Below, one piece after another: positions 34,301-37,502 of a DNA stretch of 64,000 bases. This DNA comes from Bactericera cockerelli (taxonomy: Eukaryota > Arthropoda > Insecta > Hemiptera > Triozidae): NCBI GenBank assembly GCA_024516035.1, contig CM044961.1:3214702-3278701 (forward strand). The letters run 5' to 3'. The stretch's first letter is position 1. Every line of letters starts with the position of its first letter. The notes below the pieces were generated by a model. It saw nothing but the letters and a program-made list of their open reading frames with translations, was not told where the DNA came from and did no database searches. The translations under genes and the position numbers were made by a program.

Positions 34301-37175
34301 ATTTGATATGAGTTGTTTTATGTATATAAAGTATACTTACACAGTGATGTCTCATTACGAATATTTTCAAAGAGGATATTTAGAGTCTGAAGGAGTTGCA
34401 CACAAACATAAGACCCACATTTTTGCTTCAGAATATTCAAGAAGAAAGATAACATGTTCTTTTCCAAGAAGAAGCTGAAATAAAGAGATTGAATTAATGT
34501 AGATTTTAACAATTAATTTGTAACATGACAAATAATGTTTTTAAGTTAAGTTCATGGAAAAATTACTCCATTTTTATAATTATTATTAGGTATTGCAACA
34601 AAAACAACAACAATAAAACTTAAAAATACATACATGAGGCACTTGTTCAGTAATATAATTGAATGTGTCAATCACATCACCCTCAGAGGAAGATGTCGCT
34701 CCCAAGATCCTGAATTTGCCTGATGGGACAATGCTAAGCAATGTTTGTGTGACTTTTCTTGTTTTTGAATGTATGGCCTAGTCTTGTGTGTCTTGAGTTT
34801 ATTCTAAAATTTATTTTTACTAGAAGTTTGGGGTCTACTTTATTGAGAAGGAATAATAATTTAAATTTGCCAACTTATTTATAATACTCAATCAGGACTA
34901 AATTGTCCCATAATTCCAGTAGCTGTTTGATGCCATTATAATATGGTCAAAGCCTCAAATATACAAGGTAATAATCATGCATTTGGTCCGGGTGTATTTG
35001 ATTGGATCACTGGATCCTTACTATATCTGGACAATTTGCCTCTGACAACACAAAGAGGCGTAAACCACAAATTTTTGAAATCGGTTTTATTGCTTGGATT
35101 GAGTCTACTTGTGCTATATTTTGTTCTCACAAATAGACGTAATCCAATTATAATCCAAAAAAAGATACAACAAAAATTGAAATCAGGCATATCCCTCATT
35201 TTCTCTTTTTCAGACAAATCAAATAGGCGTAAATTGATAGTCACAGTTAAATAATCAAATTTGGCAACAGAAAAAGCTTGTATGGTCATTCACGGGTACA
35301 GGGAAGTCATAATGTTCCTACCGTGAACAGAAAATTTATACACAAGAAAACTCATTTTGGCTCTCCTGTAAAATTTCAAAAATGTTGTTTATGCCTCTTT
35401 GTGTTGTCAGAGGCAAATTGAGGAGCTAGCCTTCATACACGATCTAGTCCAGATTTTTCAATGGTGGGATTTTTAGCTCGTTGAAAAATTCACCCTCAAA
35501 TATATTTAAAAGTATCATCAGAAGCATTCAAATACGAACAATTTCCATTATTTTAGTATCACAAAAAGTAAGGTTTTTTTCAAACGCAAACTAGTCCCAT
35601 CCATATTTCAATCAAAGACAAACTAGTCACTAACAGCCAATCAGCCAATATAGTAAGGATCCAGTGATCCAATCAAATACACGCGGACCAAATGCATGAT
35701 TTTTACCTTGTATATTTGAGACTTTGACCATATTATAATGGCATCAAACAGCTACTGGAATTATGGGACATTTTCAGTCACGTGACTCTATCTTTTTTCA
35801 ATATTTACAATCAAACTCAAACTTGTCCATCAATGGTAAAATCAGACATGTACTAGTCACAAAAGTTTGGTCAAGTGCGAACTAGTCCAAATTAAAAATT
35901 AATATAACTAAAAAAATAAATAGAATATTTCTATATGGTATTTAAAAAACATGTCTGCGGTATCTAGAGTACTCATTTCCACAATTTGCACCAATATTAA
36001 TCAATTATTAGGCTTCAAATGAGTTTTTTTGATCTATTGTAAAATTTCTTTACTGTGACTAGTTTGCATTTGAAAAATTTCTCTTCAATTAGACTACCAC
36101 CTTAACATTGATTAAATAAGGTCCATTAAAAACAAAACTCACTCAAAAACACTACTGTCATTTTGATCTCCCCAGATTAATATTTCTGCAATGGACCTTA
36201 GTGTTTCAACTAATAATCCCCTGTTGCTCTCTGAAACTGTTTGGTTTTTGGACAGGACATTGTGAAGGTATCTGGAACAAAAATAGAGCAGTTCAATTTT
36301 TATTGAAAAACAATAGTAATTCATAATTAACTCAAATTGTAAAAATGTATGTCAATTATCTATAAGACAATTTAGAAATAAATCAACATAGTAACAAGCA
36401 CTTGAGAATTAATGTGGATTTGGATAGAATCTTTCAGGAATTTTAATATCTTTCTTTTTTGGGTTTGCTAGTCTGTTACTTGTTTATATTCCTCTAACAA
36501 GATACTAGTCTTAACAGTTCATTTATCACAGAAACTGATACATTGTTTTACTTCTGTGATCGTACAGGAACTGTGCATTCACTTAAAAATCATCAGTGGC
36601 TCTAATTCATTTTTAGACTCAGAACAAATTAATTATACCTCCAAGGTATTCACATAATTTTAGTTGTTAACTAGTGACTCATCAAGAATTTGTGCTTGGA
36701 TAGATAAAAAAAAACAAACACAGTACTTCCAATTTCTAATATGTCTTAGATACTTATCTGAAGTAATAGCTATGAGTTTCTATGTAAATATACAAGAGTA
36801 GCTAAAACCAAGCACTTTATCTTTGTTGAAGTATTTGCCCATGGCTGTCATCCTATTTTGAATTTTTAAAAACCTTTCTTTGTTTTCACCTAAATACCAA
36901 AAGGACTCTGTGCCAAATACGGAATCAGTTGGTCCAGCCATTTCAGAGTTCTGTTGATAATGAATTAATGTAAATGGATTTTATATATTTGTTTGCTCCC
37001 ATTGTTACCAAAGGATGTTCTAATCAGATAAATCTGTATCAAAAAATTGGCTGATGTTGGATCAGTAGGGAATATCTCAATGTTTTAACTACATGACTTA
37101 CTTTAGATGTTCCAGAGAGTGTGGATTTTTGGGTTTCCAAATACCACCCCCGAACCAACTGCGACTTCTGAGCAT
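10191..37175 (-). CDS. CLEC16A: CLEC16A / ema, endosomal maturation and mitophagy factor (15 coding exons, 3' end missing)
   Basis: Exons, minus strand order: 37175-37102, 36271-36143, 34474-34341, 32582-32434, 31649-31420, 29925-29721, 28805-28620, 27926-27698, 26207-26089, 25345-25161, 24519-24314, 21617-21466, 16387-16225, 14262-14163, 10351-10191. All joins keep one frame, about 807 codons. The product begins [20 protein letters not shown] and follows the family throughout: [20 protein letters not shown], the FPL domain (about residues 45-200), [59 protein letters not shown] and [16 protein letters not shown]. Family knowledge: CLEC16A/Ema is a cytosolic-face endosomal protein that works with the class C Vps/HOPS machinery and, in vertebrates, with the E3 ligase RNF41/Nrdp1 in mitophagy; it is not a real lectin. 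The family's variable C-terminal tail is absent here. Introns are packed with repeats, and at least six splice junctions have tandem partial copies. Confidence 0.96.
10498..10571 (-). mobile_element. SINE-B tail fragment
   Basis: TTTAGTGGAAGGTAACCACC to TATGTGGTCACAAACTC, minus strand, with an internal deletion. Confidence 0.7.
10572..10734 (+). repeat. Dispersed repeat H, target of the LINE
   Basis: GGTTGGGTGGAAGAGATTGCC, then CAGGCAATAAACCCGTCC and an AT-rich end CCTAATAAAGC. The same family, in either orientation, is at 29517, 41990, 47820 and 61497. Its first 20 bases reappear inside the CLEC16A exon arrays. Confidence 0.8.
10760..12940 (-). CDS. LINE reverse transcriptase
   Basis: 726 codons starting at the ATG overlapping the endonuclease stop. 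Residues ~1-230 are a charged linker; the transcriptase follows with [53 protein letters not shown] and the catalytic box [11 protein letters not shown]. The C-terminal part has [19 protein letters not shown] and RWFGHIQRM, typical of RTE-like LINEs of insects. The frame is uninterrupted, suggesting a young copy. Database annotations often mislabel such ORFs as craniofacial development protein or endonuclease-reverse transcriptase. Confidence 0.95.
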   Translation of the reverse strand: MAKINTIARIKQPKWDTQKLKEDKECQSNYQRILEEKLKEIKDNEPLEDKWEKIKETITLSAQETIKEKEIRRNSGWFDEECKNLIELKNCARKKMLNRNTRRNSEQYKNLRRRCKQLMKRKKKESLDHEIQEIENLNELGETRKFYAATKRLTKDFQPNITGCKSRNGAIITDERETLKIWEQYFDNLLNMHQVNEEASYDATQQRDEGPDGNNIEEDNTPTRKEIQDAIKTIKNNKAPGEDTIVGELIKYGGLALESAILDLIKDIWRTETMPRSWNIGIICPIHKKGDKSDCANYRGITLLNTTYKILTTILNQRIKEISNKKIGEYQCGFRESRGTADQLFIVRQIMEKFYEHNIDLYILAIDFKQAFDSVKRDKLKQSMQDMEIPLKLINMAMMTMEKSCARVRIDGKLSDSFNITSGVKQGDSLSSTLFIILLHKAIKELDQRGTIFNKSTQICAYADDVAIIARSKQRLIELFKEIENKCKELGLTINESKTVYMIMSASEDCRKVEDLKIEEKCFKGVDKLKYLGELINNDAKPSTAIQERIKTGNKAYFANIKLLRNKLITRRTKLKIYKTLIRPVITYGSECWVITQQDQEKLRRFERKIVRKIYGGIQINETDWRIRNNQEINDILNNEDIVKFIKAQRLRWFGHIQRMEEERMPKKILNAKLYNPRKKGRPRLRWMDQVQSDLKTMKVKGWGNLVKDRLVWRRIVEEAKAHIGL
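12928..13863 (-). CDS. LINE AP-type endonuclease
   Basis: 311 codons. Exonuclease-endonuclease-phosphatase fold signature: [17 protein letters not shown] near residue 65, [14 protein letters not shown] (catalytic Glu), [22 protein letters not shown] and [10 protein letters not shown] with the final His. It nicks the target DNA to prime reverse transcription. It ends in YLRWPK and a stop inside ATGGCCAAAATAA, where the next frame starts. Related elements usually carry endonuclease and transcriptase in one polyprotein, so either a base was lost or translation couples the two. Confidence 0.93.
   Translation of the reverse strand: MDWSSRLGVDHGANYLISQKTTVANPHNPPRNSGLSNLDLNWNTNMDTILGSRNKHDKSDFKLATWNVRTLLQPGKMEEVASEMLKHKIDIMAIQEIRWHGQGKIEKRNYSFIYSGPSKRTGQLGTGFIINNKVKASIMDYKYINERICKMRIKGKFRNTTIISAHAPTEEKTEEEKETFYDQLSKEVSLTQKYDMLLILGDFNAKIGYNEDQIDVAGKYTLHEYNNENGDYLVNFAAQHGLYIKSTSFQHKKIHLGTWKIPGREEVNQIDHVMVTKRHFTSIIDVRAHRGPNCDSDHYMVKTTIYLRWPK
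14073..14157 (-). mobile_element. SINE-B head fragment abutting the exon 14 donor
   Basis: Minus-strand SINE-B 5' part (ACTGGTGGTCAAGTGGTTAA, B box GGGTTCGAATCCC), truncated after GCAT. It starts at intron position about +6 of exon 14. Confidence 0.82.
14163..14262 (-). CDS. CLEC16A: CLEC16A coding exon 14
   Basis: 100 bp, acceptor TTTTCCAG, donor GTAACA. Encodes [20 protein letters not shown] then [12 protein letters not shown], the family's LLQDMQVTG...ALNITIHKP region. A SINE-B begins only about six bases into the following intron. Confidence 0.94.
14341..14602 (+). mobile_element. SINE-G (5S-headed) copy with an insert
   Basis: Begins with 5S-like GGATCACCGAAGTTGAGCAA, core at CTGGCATTCCGGCCC. 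About 75 bp of unrelated AT-rich DNA (about 14418-14495) splits the core, which resumes with CTGGGTGAATTTAATGTGGG and ends in poly-A at about 14602. Confidence 0.82.
14682..14992 (+). mobile_element. SINE-F copy
   Basis: tRNA-like head CCTCCGTGGCGTAACGGTTG with B box GAGTTCGATTCTCC, then the core GAGGCTGGCATTTCCGGC and GGGTGAGGTTAATGTGGGC, then GGAGGGTAAAACC, AGGACGTTAAAAC. The core is shared with the 5S-headed SINE-G. Confidence 0.9.
15018..15080 (+). mobile_element. SINE-F head fragment
   Basis: Repeats only the head of the adjacent SINE-F (ACGGTTGTGACTACTGCC, GAGTTCGATTTC, GAGCAGACATTTAGA). Confidence 0.75.
15189..15400 (+). mobile_element. SINE-C copy
   Basis: Full SINE-C, from GTCTGTCCCGGTAGCTCAG to the AT-rich tail. 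Its 3' end is the exact left limit of the exon 13 donor array. Confidence 0.9.
15401..16220 (-). repeat. Array of copies of the exon 13 3' part with its donor
   Basis: The donor CTATCCG/GTGAGCTAATG occurs at about 15405, 15525, 15565, 15607, 15745, 15804, 15984 and 16124 besides the real one at 16225 (one more near 15925 is damaged). Five units carry the longer coding piece ([20 protein letters not shown]). Units are joined by CTAGGGTTGGGTGGAAGAG. The unit is a compatible length for long open frames on both strands. Confidence 0.92.
16225..16387 (-). CDS. CLEC16A: CLEC16A coding exon 13
   Basis: 163 bp, acceptor GATTTCAG, donor GTGAGC, phase 0 to phase 1. Encodes [19 protein letters not shown] then [19 protein letters not shown] and WGVVKLSG, matching the family's SDLIACTV and SRLGWGVVKFAG blocks. 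Both its ends are tandemly copied, on the two sides. Confidence 0.96.
16600..17640 (-). repeat. Array of about seven copies of the exon 13 acceptor and 5' part
   Basis: Unit about 101 bp; copies begin near 16673, 16831, 17088, 17188, 17289, 17389 and 17545. On the minus strand each reads TGATTTCAG, then ATGGACAGTGTACTGGATGT, then TATGA, then a part like exon 13 (CTCGCCTGCACTGTGGT), then TCTCTTCCACCCAACCCT. The frame hits TGA after seven codons. Two units (near 16729 and 17450) carry the same 65-bp A-rich insert, so pairs of units were copied together. Confidence 0.92.
17630..17782 (-). mobile_element. SINE-B copy
   Basis: Minus-strand SINE-B from the tail CCCTCAGAGTCTTATTATTA to the head (GGATTCGAACCAACGGATC, ACCAGTACC). 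It abuts the exon 13 acceptor array, and the last array unit ends inside its junction. Confidence 0.82.
17855..18030 (-). mobile_element. SINE-A copy, 5' truncated
   Basis: Body of SINE-A on the minus strand (GATGAGTGTTTCACGGCC, CCCATCCCGTAGTATGCC, AGAAGTGACA); no tRNA-like head. It lies just left of the BEL 5' LTR. Confidence 0.82.
18074..18401 (+). repeat. 5' LTR of the BEL/Pao element
   Basis: 328 bp, starts TG and ends CA, preceded by the target duplication AATAC. The sequence just after it (TTGGTCATTCGAACC) is a possible primer-binding site, but I could not assign the tRNA. Confidence 0.93.
18443..18677 (-). mobile_element. SINE-G (5S rRNA-headed SINE) inside the BEL/Pao element
   Basis: On the minus strand it begins with a 5S rRNA-like head (CACCGAAGTTAAGCGACATC, then CTTGGATGGGTGACC, the C box of the 5S internal promoter), then the core GGCTGGGTGAGGTCAATGTG and GAATGGAGGGTAAAACCCCC, and ends in poly-A. 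Matching flanks TTGCCAGTTTT at about 18431 and 18678 look like a target duplication. It is younger than the BEL insertion or came with it. Confidence 0.88.
18787..20562 (+). CDS. BEL/Pao pol 3' part: RNase H end and integrase
   Basis: 591-codon open frame starting at a GTG, with no ATG in place, which suggests a deletion joined the leader to pol. The first ~70 residues look like the end of BEL RNase H ([11 protein letters not shown] then [11 protein letters not shown]). An integrase zinc-binding region follows (HQLTLHGG ... CIKCIRM). The catalytic triad is visible as [17 protein letters not shown] and [10 protein letters not shown]. The C-terminal part ([13 protein letters not shown] onward) is the domain usually found at the end of BEL pol. 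The frame is intact and free of stops, so the copy is young or recently active in trans, but alone it cannot retrotranspose. Confidence 0.93.
   Translation: MSQCSKIYVANRVSQILETTKPTQWQYVTSELNSADSASPGLTPSQFLKNGLWLRGPSFLKLPVESWPLKVIDMDKPCPETKPVTALLTNIDINPLLQIVEKFSSLRKLKRIFGFVLRFINCCRKQKSNFKPELSVTENDQALEVIIRITQQCYLKDEVKAVKSGQLVGNNLRSLSPILNSVGLLAVGGRLSQSPLPESSKHPVLLPKTAHLTKLLIDHYHQLTLHGGPKVVQSLLQRFYWIIGARNLIRNHLSKCIKCIRMKPLFHQPMMADLPVSRFAQGRAFLNVGVDLAGPFSLKSGPRRNSPIVKSYFAIFICMSVKAIHLELLSSLSTPCFLAALDRFIRRRGLPSNIFSDNGTNFQGASRHISETQQFLSSSQGQIASHLLSREIQWNFNPPSAPNFGGLWEAGVKSVKKHLKHVLNNQTFNFEEFSTILVSCEAICNSRPLCAISVDPNDGVDVLTPGHFLTGAPLLARAEKDTSTDYIPPLKRWLLVTQVTQCFWKRWKSDYLNTLIQRNKWTSSNDNVKINDVVILHTPNCPPQQWPIGIVINVMPSKDNVVRVATVRTSHGVLTRPASKLALLPVGDPRD
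20989..21316 (+). repeat. 3' LTR of the BEL/Pao element
   Basis: 328 bp, near-identical to the 5' LTR, followed by the target duplication AATAC. Confidence 0.94.
21466..21617 (-). CDS. CLEC16A: CLEC16A coding exon 12
   Basis: 152 bp, acceptor CCCTCCCCAG, donor GTAAAC, ending in phase 0. Encodes [20 protein letters not shown] then [18 protein letters not shown], matching the family's KRLPCGDVEK-RRAIRVFF block. Confidence 0.97.
21639..21900 (-). repeat. Three extra copies of the exon 12 acceptor and 5' part
   Basis: Three direct units of about 84-90 bp, each with the pyrimidine tract, CCCCAG acceptor and the first ~50 exon bases ([17 protein letters not shown]), then an AAT run instead of the rest of the exon. 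In frame each copy reads AKQ and then TAA, so splicing into one without a later correction would end translation. Confidence 0.93.
21960..22135 (+). repeat. Dispersed repeat next to the exon 12 array
   Basis: The sequence GGACTATAAACAGAGAGTAG, then TTATTAGCCTCCTTGTAAAG, GTCATTCCTCCACTGTCTGG and GATGACGCCACCCTATGATG is shared with 54865-55022 and, inverted, 5715-5820. Family unknown. It also carries a small direct duplication (GACTATAAACAGAGAGTAGAC twice). Confidence 0.8.
22136..22599. other. CLEC16A intron 11, anonymous
   Basis: Contains a poly-T run (22318-22343) and no gene or known repeat that I recognise. Confidence 0.5.
22600..22745. repeat. Short tandem repeats of the exon 11 donor flank
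   Basis: Units of about 35 bp (GTTACCAGTTAGGGTAAA plus TAATAAAATACTATT) lie left of the exon-bearing array. They derive from the intron edge only and hold no coding piece. Confidence 0.85.
22745..24300 (-). repeat. Array of ten copies of the exon 11 3' end with its donor
   Basis: Copies (boundary GGGGGGTGCC) at about 22757, 22932, 23071, 23263, 23402, 23544, 23705, 23844, 24003 and 24162, spacing about 135-195 bp. Each has about 80 bases of exon 11 ([15 protein letters not shown] frame usually open) followed by the donor CTG/GTAACT and shorter TTACCAGTTAGGGTACA subrepeats. All copies share CCGCCTCTCTAT where the real exon has CCGCCGCTCTAT, so they come from one altered founder. Confidence 0.93.
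24314..24519 (-). CDS. CLEC16A: CLEC16A coding exon 11
   Basis: 206 bp, acceptor CCTCACAACAG, donor GTAACT. Encodes [53 protein letters not shown] and GTPLTG, all strongly family-like. Its 3' part and donor are repeated ten times downstream. Confidence 0.97.
24540..25160. other. CLEC16A intron 10 with a decayed SINE-E tail
   Basis: About 24630-24765 resembles the SINE-E 3' part (GAGCAGCGACCAGTGACGG, CTGCGCCACCCACAAAAAATTG), strongly diverged. The rest is AT-rich and anonymous. Confidence 0.6.
25161..25345 (-). CDS. CLEC16A: CLEC16A coding exon 10
   Basis: 185 bp, donor GTAATT. Encodes [20 protein letters not shown] then [16 protein letters not shown] and [17 protein letters not shown] chose the acceptor AACGAG/CTC because it keeps phase with exon 9; a stronger-looking CCTAG lies 8 bases upstream but would shift the frame unless the exon 9 donor differs. 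The acceptor region is the first unit of a minisatellite running to 25775. Confidence 0.88.
25349..25775. repeat. Minisatellite derived from the exon 10 acceptor region
   Basis: About a dozen copies of a roughly 32-bp unit (GTTACCTAGGCAACGAG plus TAAACAAATGTATCT and variants). The unit contains the intron edge of exon 10 with its CCTAG and CGAG acceptors, so every unit repeats an AG and pyrimidine stretch on the minus strand. Confidence 0.88.
25776..26088. other. CLEC16A intron 9, anonymous
   Basis: AT-rich; no feature beyond the exon 9 donor at its right end. Confidence 0.5.
26089..26207 (-). CDS. CLEC16A: CLEC16A coding exon 9
   Basis: 119 bp, acceptor TATTGTTCTAG, donor GTGAGT. Encodes FLETIVSTL then [20 protein letters not shown], matching the DYHALFVLCLLYAM block of the family. 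Confidence 0.93.
26243..26325 (+). mobile_element. SINE-D fragment
   Basis: GAGGTCGGTGGTGCAAGTCC through GAGTAAAGCGAGCTTGAG; head start and tail missing. Confidence 0.72.
26425..26518 (-). mobile_element. SINE-C tail fragment
   Basis: TATCGCTTTATTTATACAGC, CCATTATTCCAGCAGTGAAC, minus strand. Confidence 0.72.
26566..26780 (-). other. Unassigned open frame in CLEC16A intron 8
   Basis: A minus frame of about 70 residues ([52 protein letters not shown]) lies between exons 8 and 9, with an AG at its start (CTCCCTAG) and a possible donor GTTAAG. The composition looks protein-like, not repeat-like, but I recognise no family and CLEC16A has no such segment. It may be a cryptic exon, a transposon remnant or chance. 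Confidence 0.3.
26806..27105 (+). mobile_element. SINE-E copy, full length
   Basis: CACCGTGGCAGAGTGATTTA, B box GGTTCGATCCCC, TTTTTCTGCTCTGTACTTCG, GAGTAACGACCAGTGGCGG and CTGCGCTACCC end. Confidence 0.88.
27108..27308 (-). mobile_element. SINE-C copy, full length
   Basis: Minus strand, from ATCGCCTCATTTATGCTGCC to GAGCTACCAGTACAGAC. Confidence 0.88.
27309..27697. other. CLEC16A intron 8, repeat-like but unassigned
   Basis: 27340-27500 (CGCTAATAACTAGAGAACCG, GCTGAAATTTTGCATGGTTA) resembles the start of Helitron-like or other insect repeats, but I cannot assign it. The rest is AT-rich. Confidence 0.4.
27698..27926 (-). CDS. CLEC16A: CLEC16A coding exon 8
   Basis: 229 bp, acceptor TTCCCCCAG, donor GTGAGG. 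Encodes [20 protein letters not shown], an Ala/Glu-rich linker, and [19 protein letters not shown]. It corresponds to the poorly conserved charged linker of the family. GC-rich compared with its introns. Confidence 0.92.
27983..28216 (+). mobile_element. Non-autonomous Helitron
   Basis: Starts TCTTAATATATAAATGTCAA after an A and ends in a GC hairpin (CCCGCAAAGCGGG) followed by GCTAG and then T. The A/T insertion site, 5' TC and 3' CTAG after a hairpin are the Helitron rules. 234 bp; no Rep/helicase. Confidence 0.88.
28217..28560. other. CLEC16A intron 7, anonymous
   Basis: AT-rich; a small direct and inverted GTACCGTACA motif near 28242-28265. No gene seen. Confidence 0.45.
28561..28640 (-). 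other. tRNA-like (SINE head-like) sequence overlapping the exon 7 donor
   Basis: On the minus strand, GTGGCCGAGGTGAGCAGG resembles a pol III A box and GGTTCGAATCCC, about 25 bases on, is a B box. The exon 7/intron 7 boundary falls inside the A box. No SINE body that I know from this window follows, so it may be another SINE family or chance. Confidence 0.5.
28620..28805 (-). CDS. CLEC16A: CLEC16A coding exon 7
   Basis: 186 bp, acceptor CTGTTTCAG, donor GTGAGC, phase 0 at both ends. Encodes [20 protein letters not shown] then [20 protein letters not shown]. Its last residues ([11 protein letters not shown]) do not resemble the family, and the donor sits in a tRNA-like sequence with a B box at about 28580-28591. 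A second copy of the acceptor and first half lies upstream at 28855-28937. Confidence 0.88.
28855..28937 (-). pseudogene. Extra copy of the 5' half of CLEC16A exon 7
   Basis: Repeats the CTGTTTCAG acceptor and about the first 75 bases of exon 7 almost unchanged; the copied part runs to the CTGTCTCAGGTGTTTCT region. If spliced in alone it would need that CAG/GTGTTT as a donor. Confidence 0.85.
29049..29307. mobile_element. Two headless SINE-A fragments as an inverted pair
   Basis: 29049-29150 is minus and 29150-29307 plus, meeting at the GTGACACAAT region. Together they would fold into a hairpin of about 100 bp per arm. Confidence 0.8.
29392..29507 (-). mobile_element. SINE-D copy, partial
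   Basis: AACTACTCAAACTCGCTTTA, GGGACTTGAACCACCG, CATCAAGCTACTGAGGTCGG; the tail is missing. Confidence 0.8.
29517..29700 (-). repeat. Dispersed repeat H fragment plus SINE-A fragment
   Basis: 29517-29585: GTCCTAACTATAGGGTGGGG, ATTGCCTGTGACAACC, CCAACCCTTATTTTG (repeat H). 29600-29692: SINE-A middle (CCCATTTAGGTGCTTGGTC, GAGCGCACCGGAAGGTATC), minus. Confidence 0.72.
29721..29925 (-). CDS. CLEC16A: CLEC16A coding exon 6
   Basis: 205 bp, acceptor AATTTCAG, donor GTAATA. Encodes [20 protein letters not shown] and a serine-rich stretch ([10 protein letters not shown]) where vertebrates have a charged linker. Ends in phase 0. Confidence 0.95.
29926..30225. other. CLEC16A intron 5, anonymous stretch
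   Basis: AT-rich. Contains one copy of the motif CTTCCGATTTCTAATATTAG (30118) that also occurs near 4430, 4545, 36725 and 48020. Confidence 0.5.
30262..30672 (+). mobile_element. SINE-A with internal tandem triplication
   Basis: Head at 30262-30320 (CGTGCGGAAGGTCCCAGG), then the segment ACAATTGTTTGTAAGGGATA to GGGAAGTAT is present three times (about 30345, 30409, 30474) before the normal body. Unit about 64 bp. Confidence 0.87.
30953..31087 (+). mobile_element. SINE-B copy, head truncated
   Basis: TAGCGTAGGGATCCATTGG with B box GGTTCGAATCCTG, then the normal body. Confidence 0.8.
31420..31649 (-). CDS. CLEC16A: CLEC16A coding exon 5
   Basis: 230 bp, acceptor TTTTTTGCAG, donor GTGAGT. Encodes [17 protein letters not shown], the [14 protein letters not shown] strand and [19 protein letters not shown]. 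Confidence 0.97.
31691..31895 (+). mobile_element. SINE-B copy, full length
   Basis: GTGCACTGTTAGTCAAGTGG through CTTCCACTAAAGAG and an ATT run. Confidence 0.9.
31940..32128 (-). mobile_element. SINE-F fragment split by an insert
   Basis: Minus-strand SINE-F 3' half (AAACGTCCTAATTTGGGATA, GTTTTACCCTCCATTTGCTG, CCCACATTAACCTCAC), then about 75 bp of AT-rich DNA, then CACCCAGCCTGGGTAAGGTC. Confidence 0.7.
32225..32405. repeat. Dispersed repeat with an empty site of the 61.7-kb palindrome
   Basis: ACATGACAAGTAAATGGTTC, AATATATATAACAATGACAG, TTTTAACTGAACTCAGGC and GACGACAGCC-type sequence. The complement of the same sequence flanks the palindrome at 61730-63380, so this copy lacks that insertion. 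The extent of the dispersed repeat is unclear. Confidence 0.8.
32434..32582 (-). CDS. CLEC16A: CLEC16A coding exon 4
   Basis: 149 bp, acceptor GTTTTCAG, donor GTAAGT. Encodes [18 protein letters not shown] then [16 protein letters not shown] and ends at FFYNE. It was not in a long open frame but matches the family almost residue for residue. Confidence 0.97.
32900..33036 (-). mobile_element. SINE-D copy
   Basis: GTTAATCACTTTCGTGATGT to CTACTGAGGTCGGT, minus strand. Confidence 0.85.
33325..33548 (-). mobile_element. SINE-F copy
   Basis: Minus: TTTAACGTCCTGGATTAGGA, GGGGGTTTTACCCTCCATTC, CCCAGCCTGGGTAGGGCCGG, head GAACTCAGGATCTCTGG and ACAACCGTTACGCC. Confidence 0.9.
33549..34340. other. CLEC16A intron 3, anonymous
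   Basis: AT-rich, with a pair of AATCCAACT/AAGTTCTGA-type short repeats and a T run at 33751. No gene seen. Confidence 0.45.
34341..34474 (-). CDS. CLEC16A: CLEC16A coding exon 3
   Basis: 134 bp, acceptor TTATTTCAG, donor GTAAGT. Encodes [17 protein letters not shown] and [16 protein letters not shown], the helical core of the FPL domain. Confidence 0.97.
34475..34903. other. CLEC16A intron 2, mostly anonymous
   Basis: Ends in a diverged SINE-C tail on the minus strand (about 34875-34930: ATAATACTCAATCAGGACTA), which is part of the left arm of the next foldback. Confidence 0.55.
34904..35770. mobile_element. Foldback sequence in CLEC16A intron 2
   Basis: Outer arms of about 120 bp (34904-35030 and 35650-35770) are inverted copies: TGTCCCATAATTCCAGTAGC left, GCTACTGGAATTATGGGACA right. 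An inner pair also matches (CTCTGACAACACAAAGAGGC at 35040, GCCTCTTTGTGTTGTCAGAG at 35390). CTAGTCAC/CTAGTCCC motifs recur in the right half. No transposase. The arms begin in a SINE-C tail, so it may be an inverted duplication rather than a transposon. Confidence 0.7.
35771..36142. other. CLEC16A intron 2, anonymous
   Basis: AT-rich with several ACTAGTC motifs like those in the foldback. No gene seen. Confidence 0.45.
36143..36271 (-). CDS. CLEC16A: CLEC16A coding exon 2
   Basis: 129 bp, acceptor TTGTTCCAG, donor GTGAGT. Encodes [18 protein letters not shown] through the invariant [14 protein letters not shown]; the split Asp codon is completed by exon 3. This is the start of the FPL domain. 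Confidence 0.97.
36272..37101. other. CLEC16A intron 1
   Basis: Mostly unique AT-rich DNA. 36780-36985 (CCAAGCACTTTATCTTTG, TTTGCCCATGGCTGTCATCC) is a diverged relative of 39965-40160. Confidence 0.5.
37102..37175 (-). CDS. CLEC16A: CLEC16A coding exon 1
   Basis: 74 bp. The start ATG at 37175-37173 is preceded by AACAAAA. It encodes [11 protein letters not shown] then [11 protein letters not shown] and ends in AA before the donor GTAAGT, phase 2. The N-terminal [18 protein letters not shown] block is typical of the insect protein. Too short for an ORF search; found by reading for the family's N-terminus. Confidence 0.95.
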
Positions 37176-37341
37176 TTTTGTTGACTATACCATTGAGAAT
37201 TACAGGGAAATGTCTTAAAAAATTAAGAAAAATACTGAAAGAATTTAAAATTTCACTGGCATTTTGTCATTTTTTTATCACTTTTTTTTTTCTCACTTCT
37301 CTTCCTTTCTTCCCACTGTGATAATAAGTAATCTTGTGTAC

Positions 37342-37353
37342 TGCGCATGTGCG
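37342..37353. promoter_or_regulatory. NRF-1-like site
   Basis: TGCGCATGTGCG differs by one base from the palindromic TGCGCATGCGC type recognised by NRF-1/Ewg proteins, which often sits in bidirectional TATA-less promoters. It is 167 bases upstream of the CLEC16A start codon. A single short match, so only suggestive. Confidence 0.3.
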
Positions 37354-37502
37354 AAAGAAAAATATAAACAAATGATTGCACTCACTCTAGCGGTGAAAAT
37401 ATGAAACTTGGAGATGTTCACACGATCCACAATAGCTAGCAGAATTTCTATAATGCTATTACTTCATTATTCGTAATGAAAATATTGGAATAGGTACAAT
37501 AC

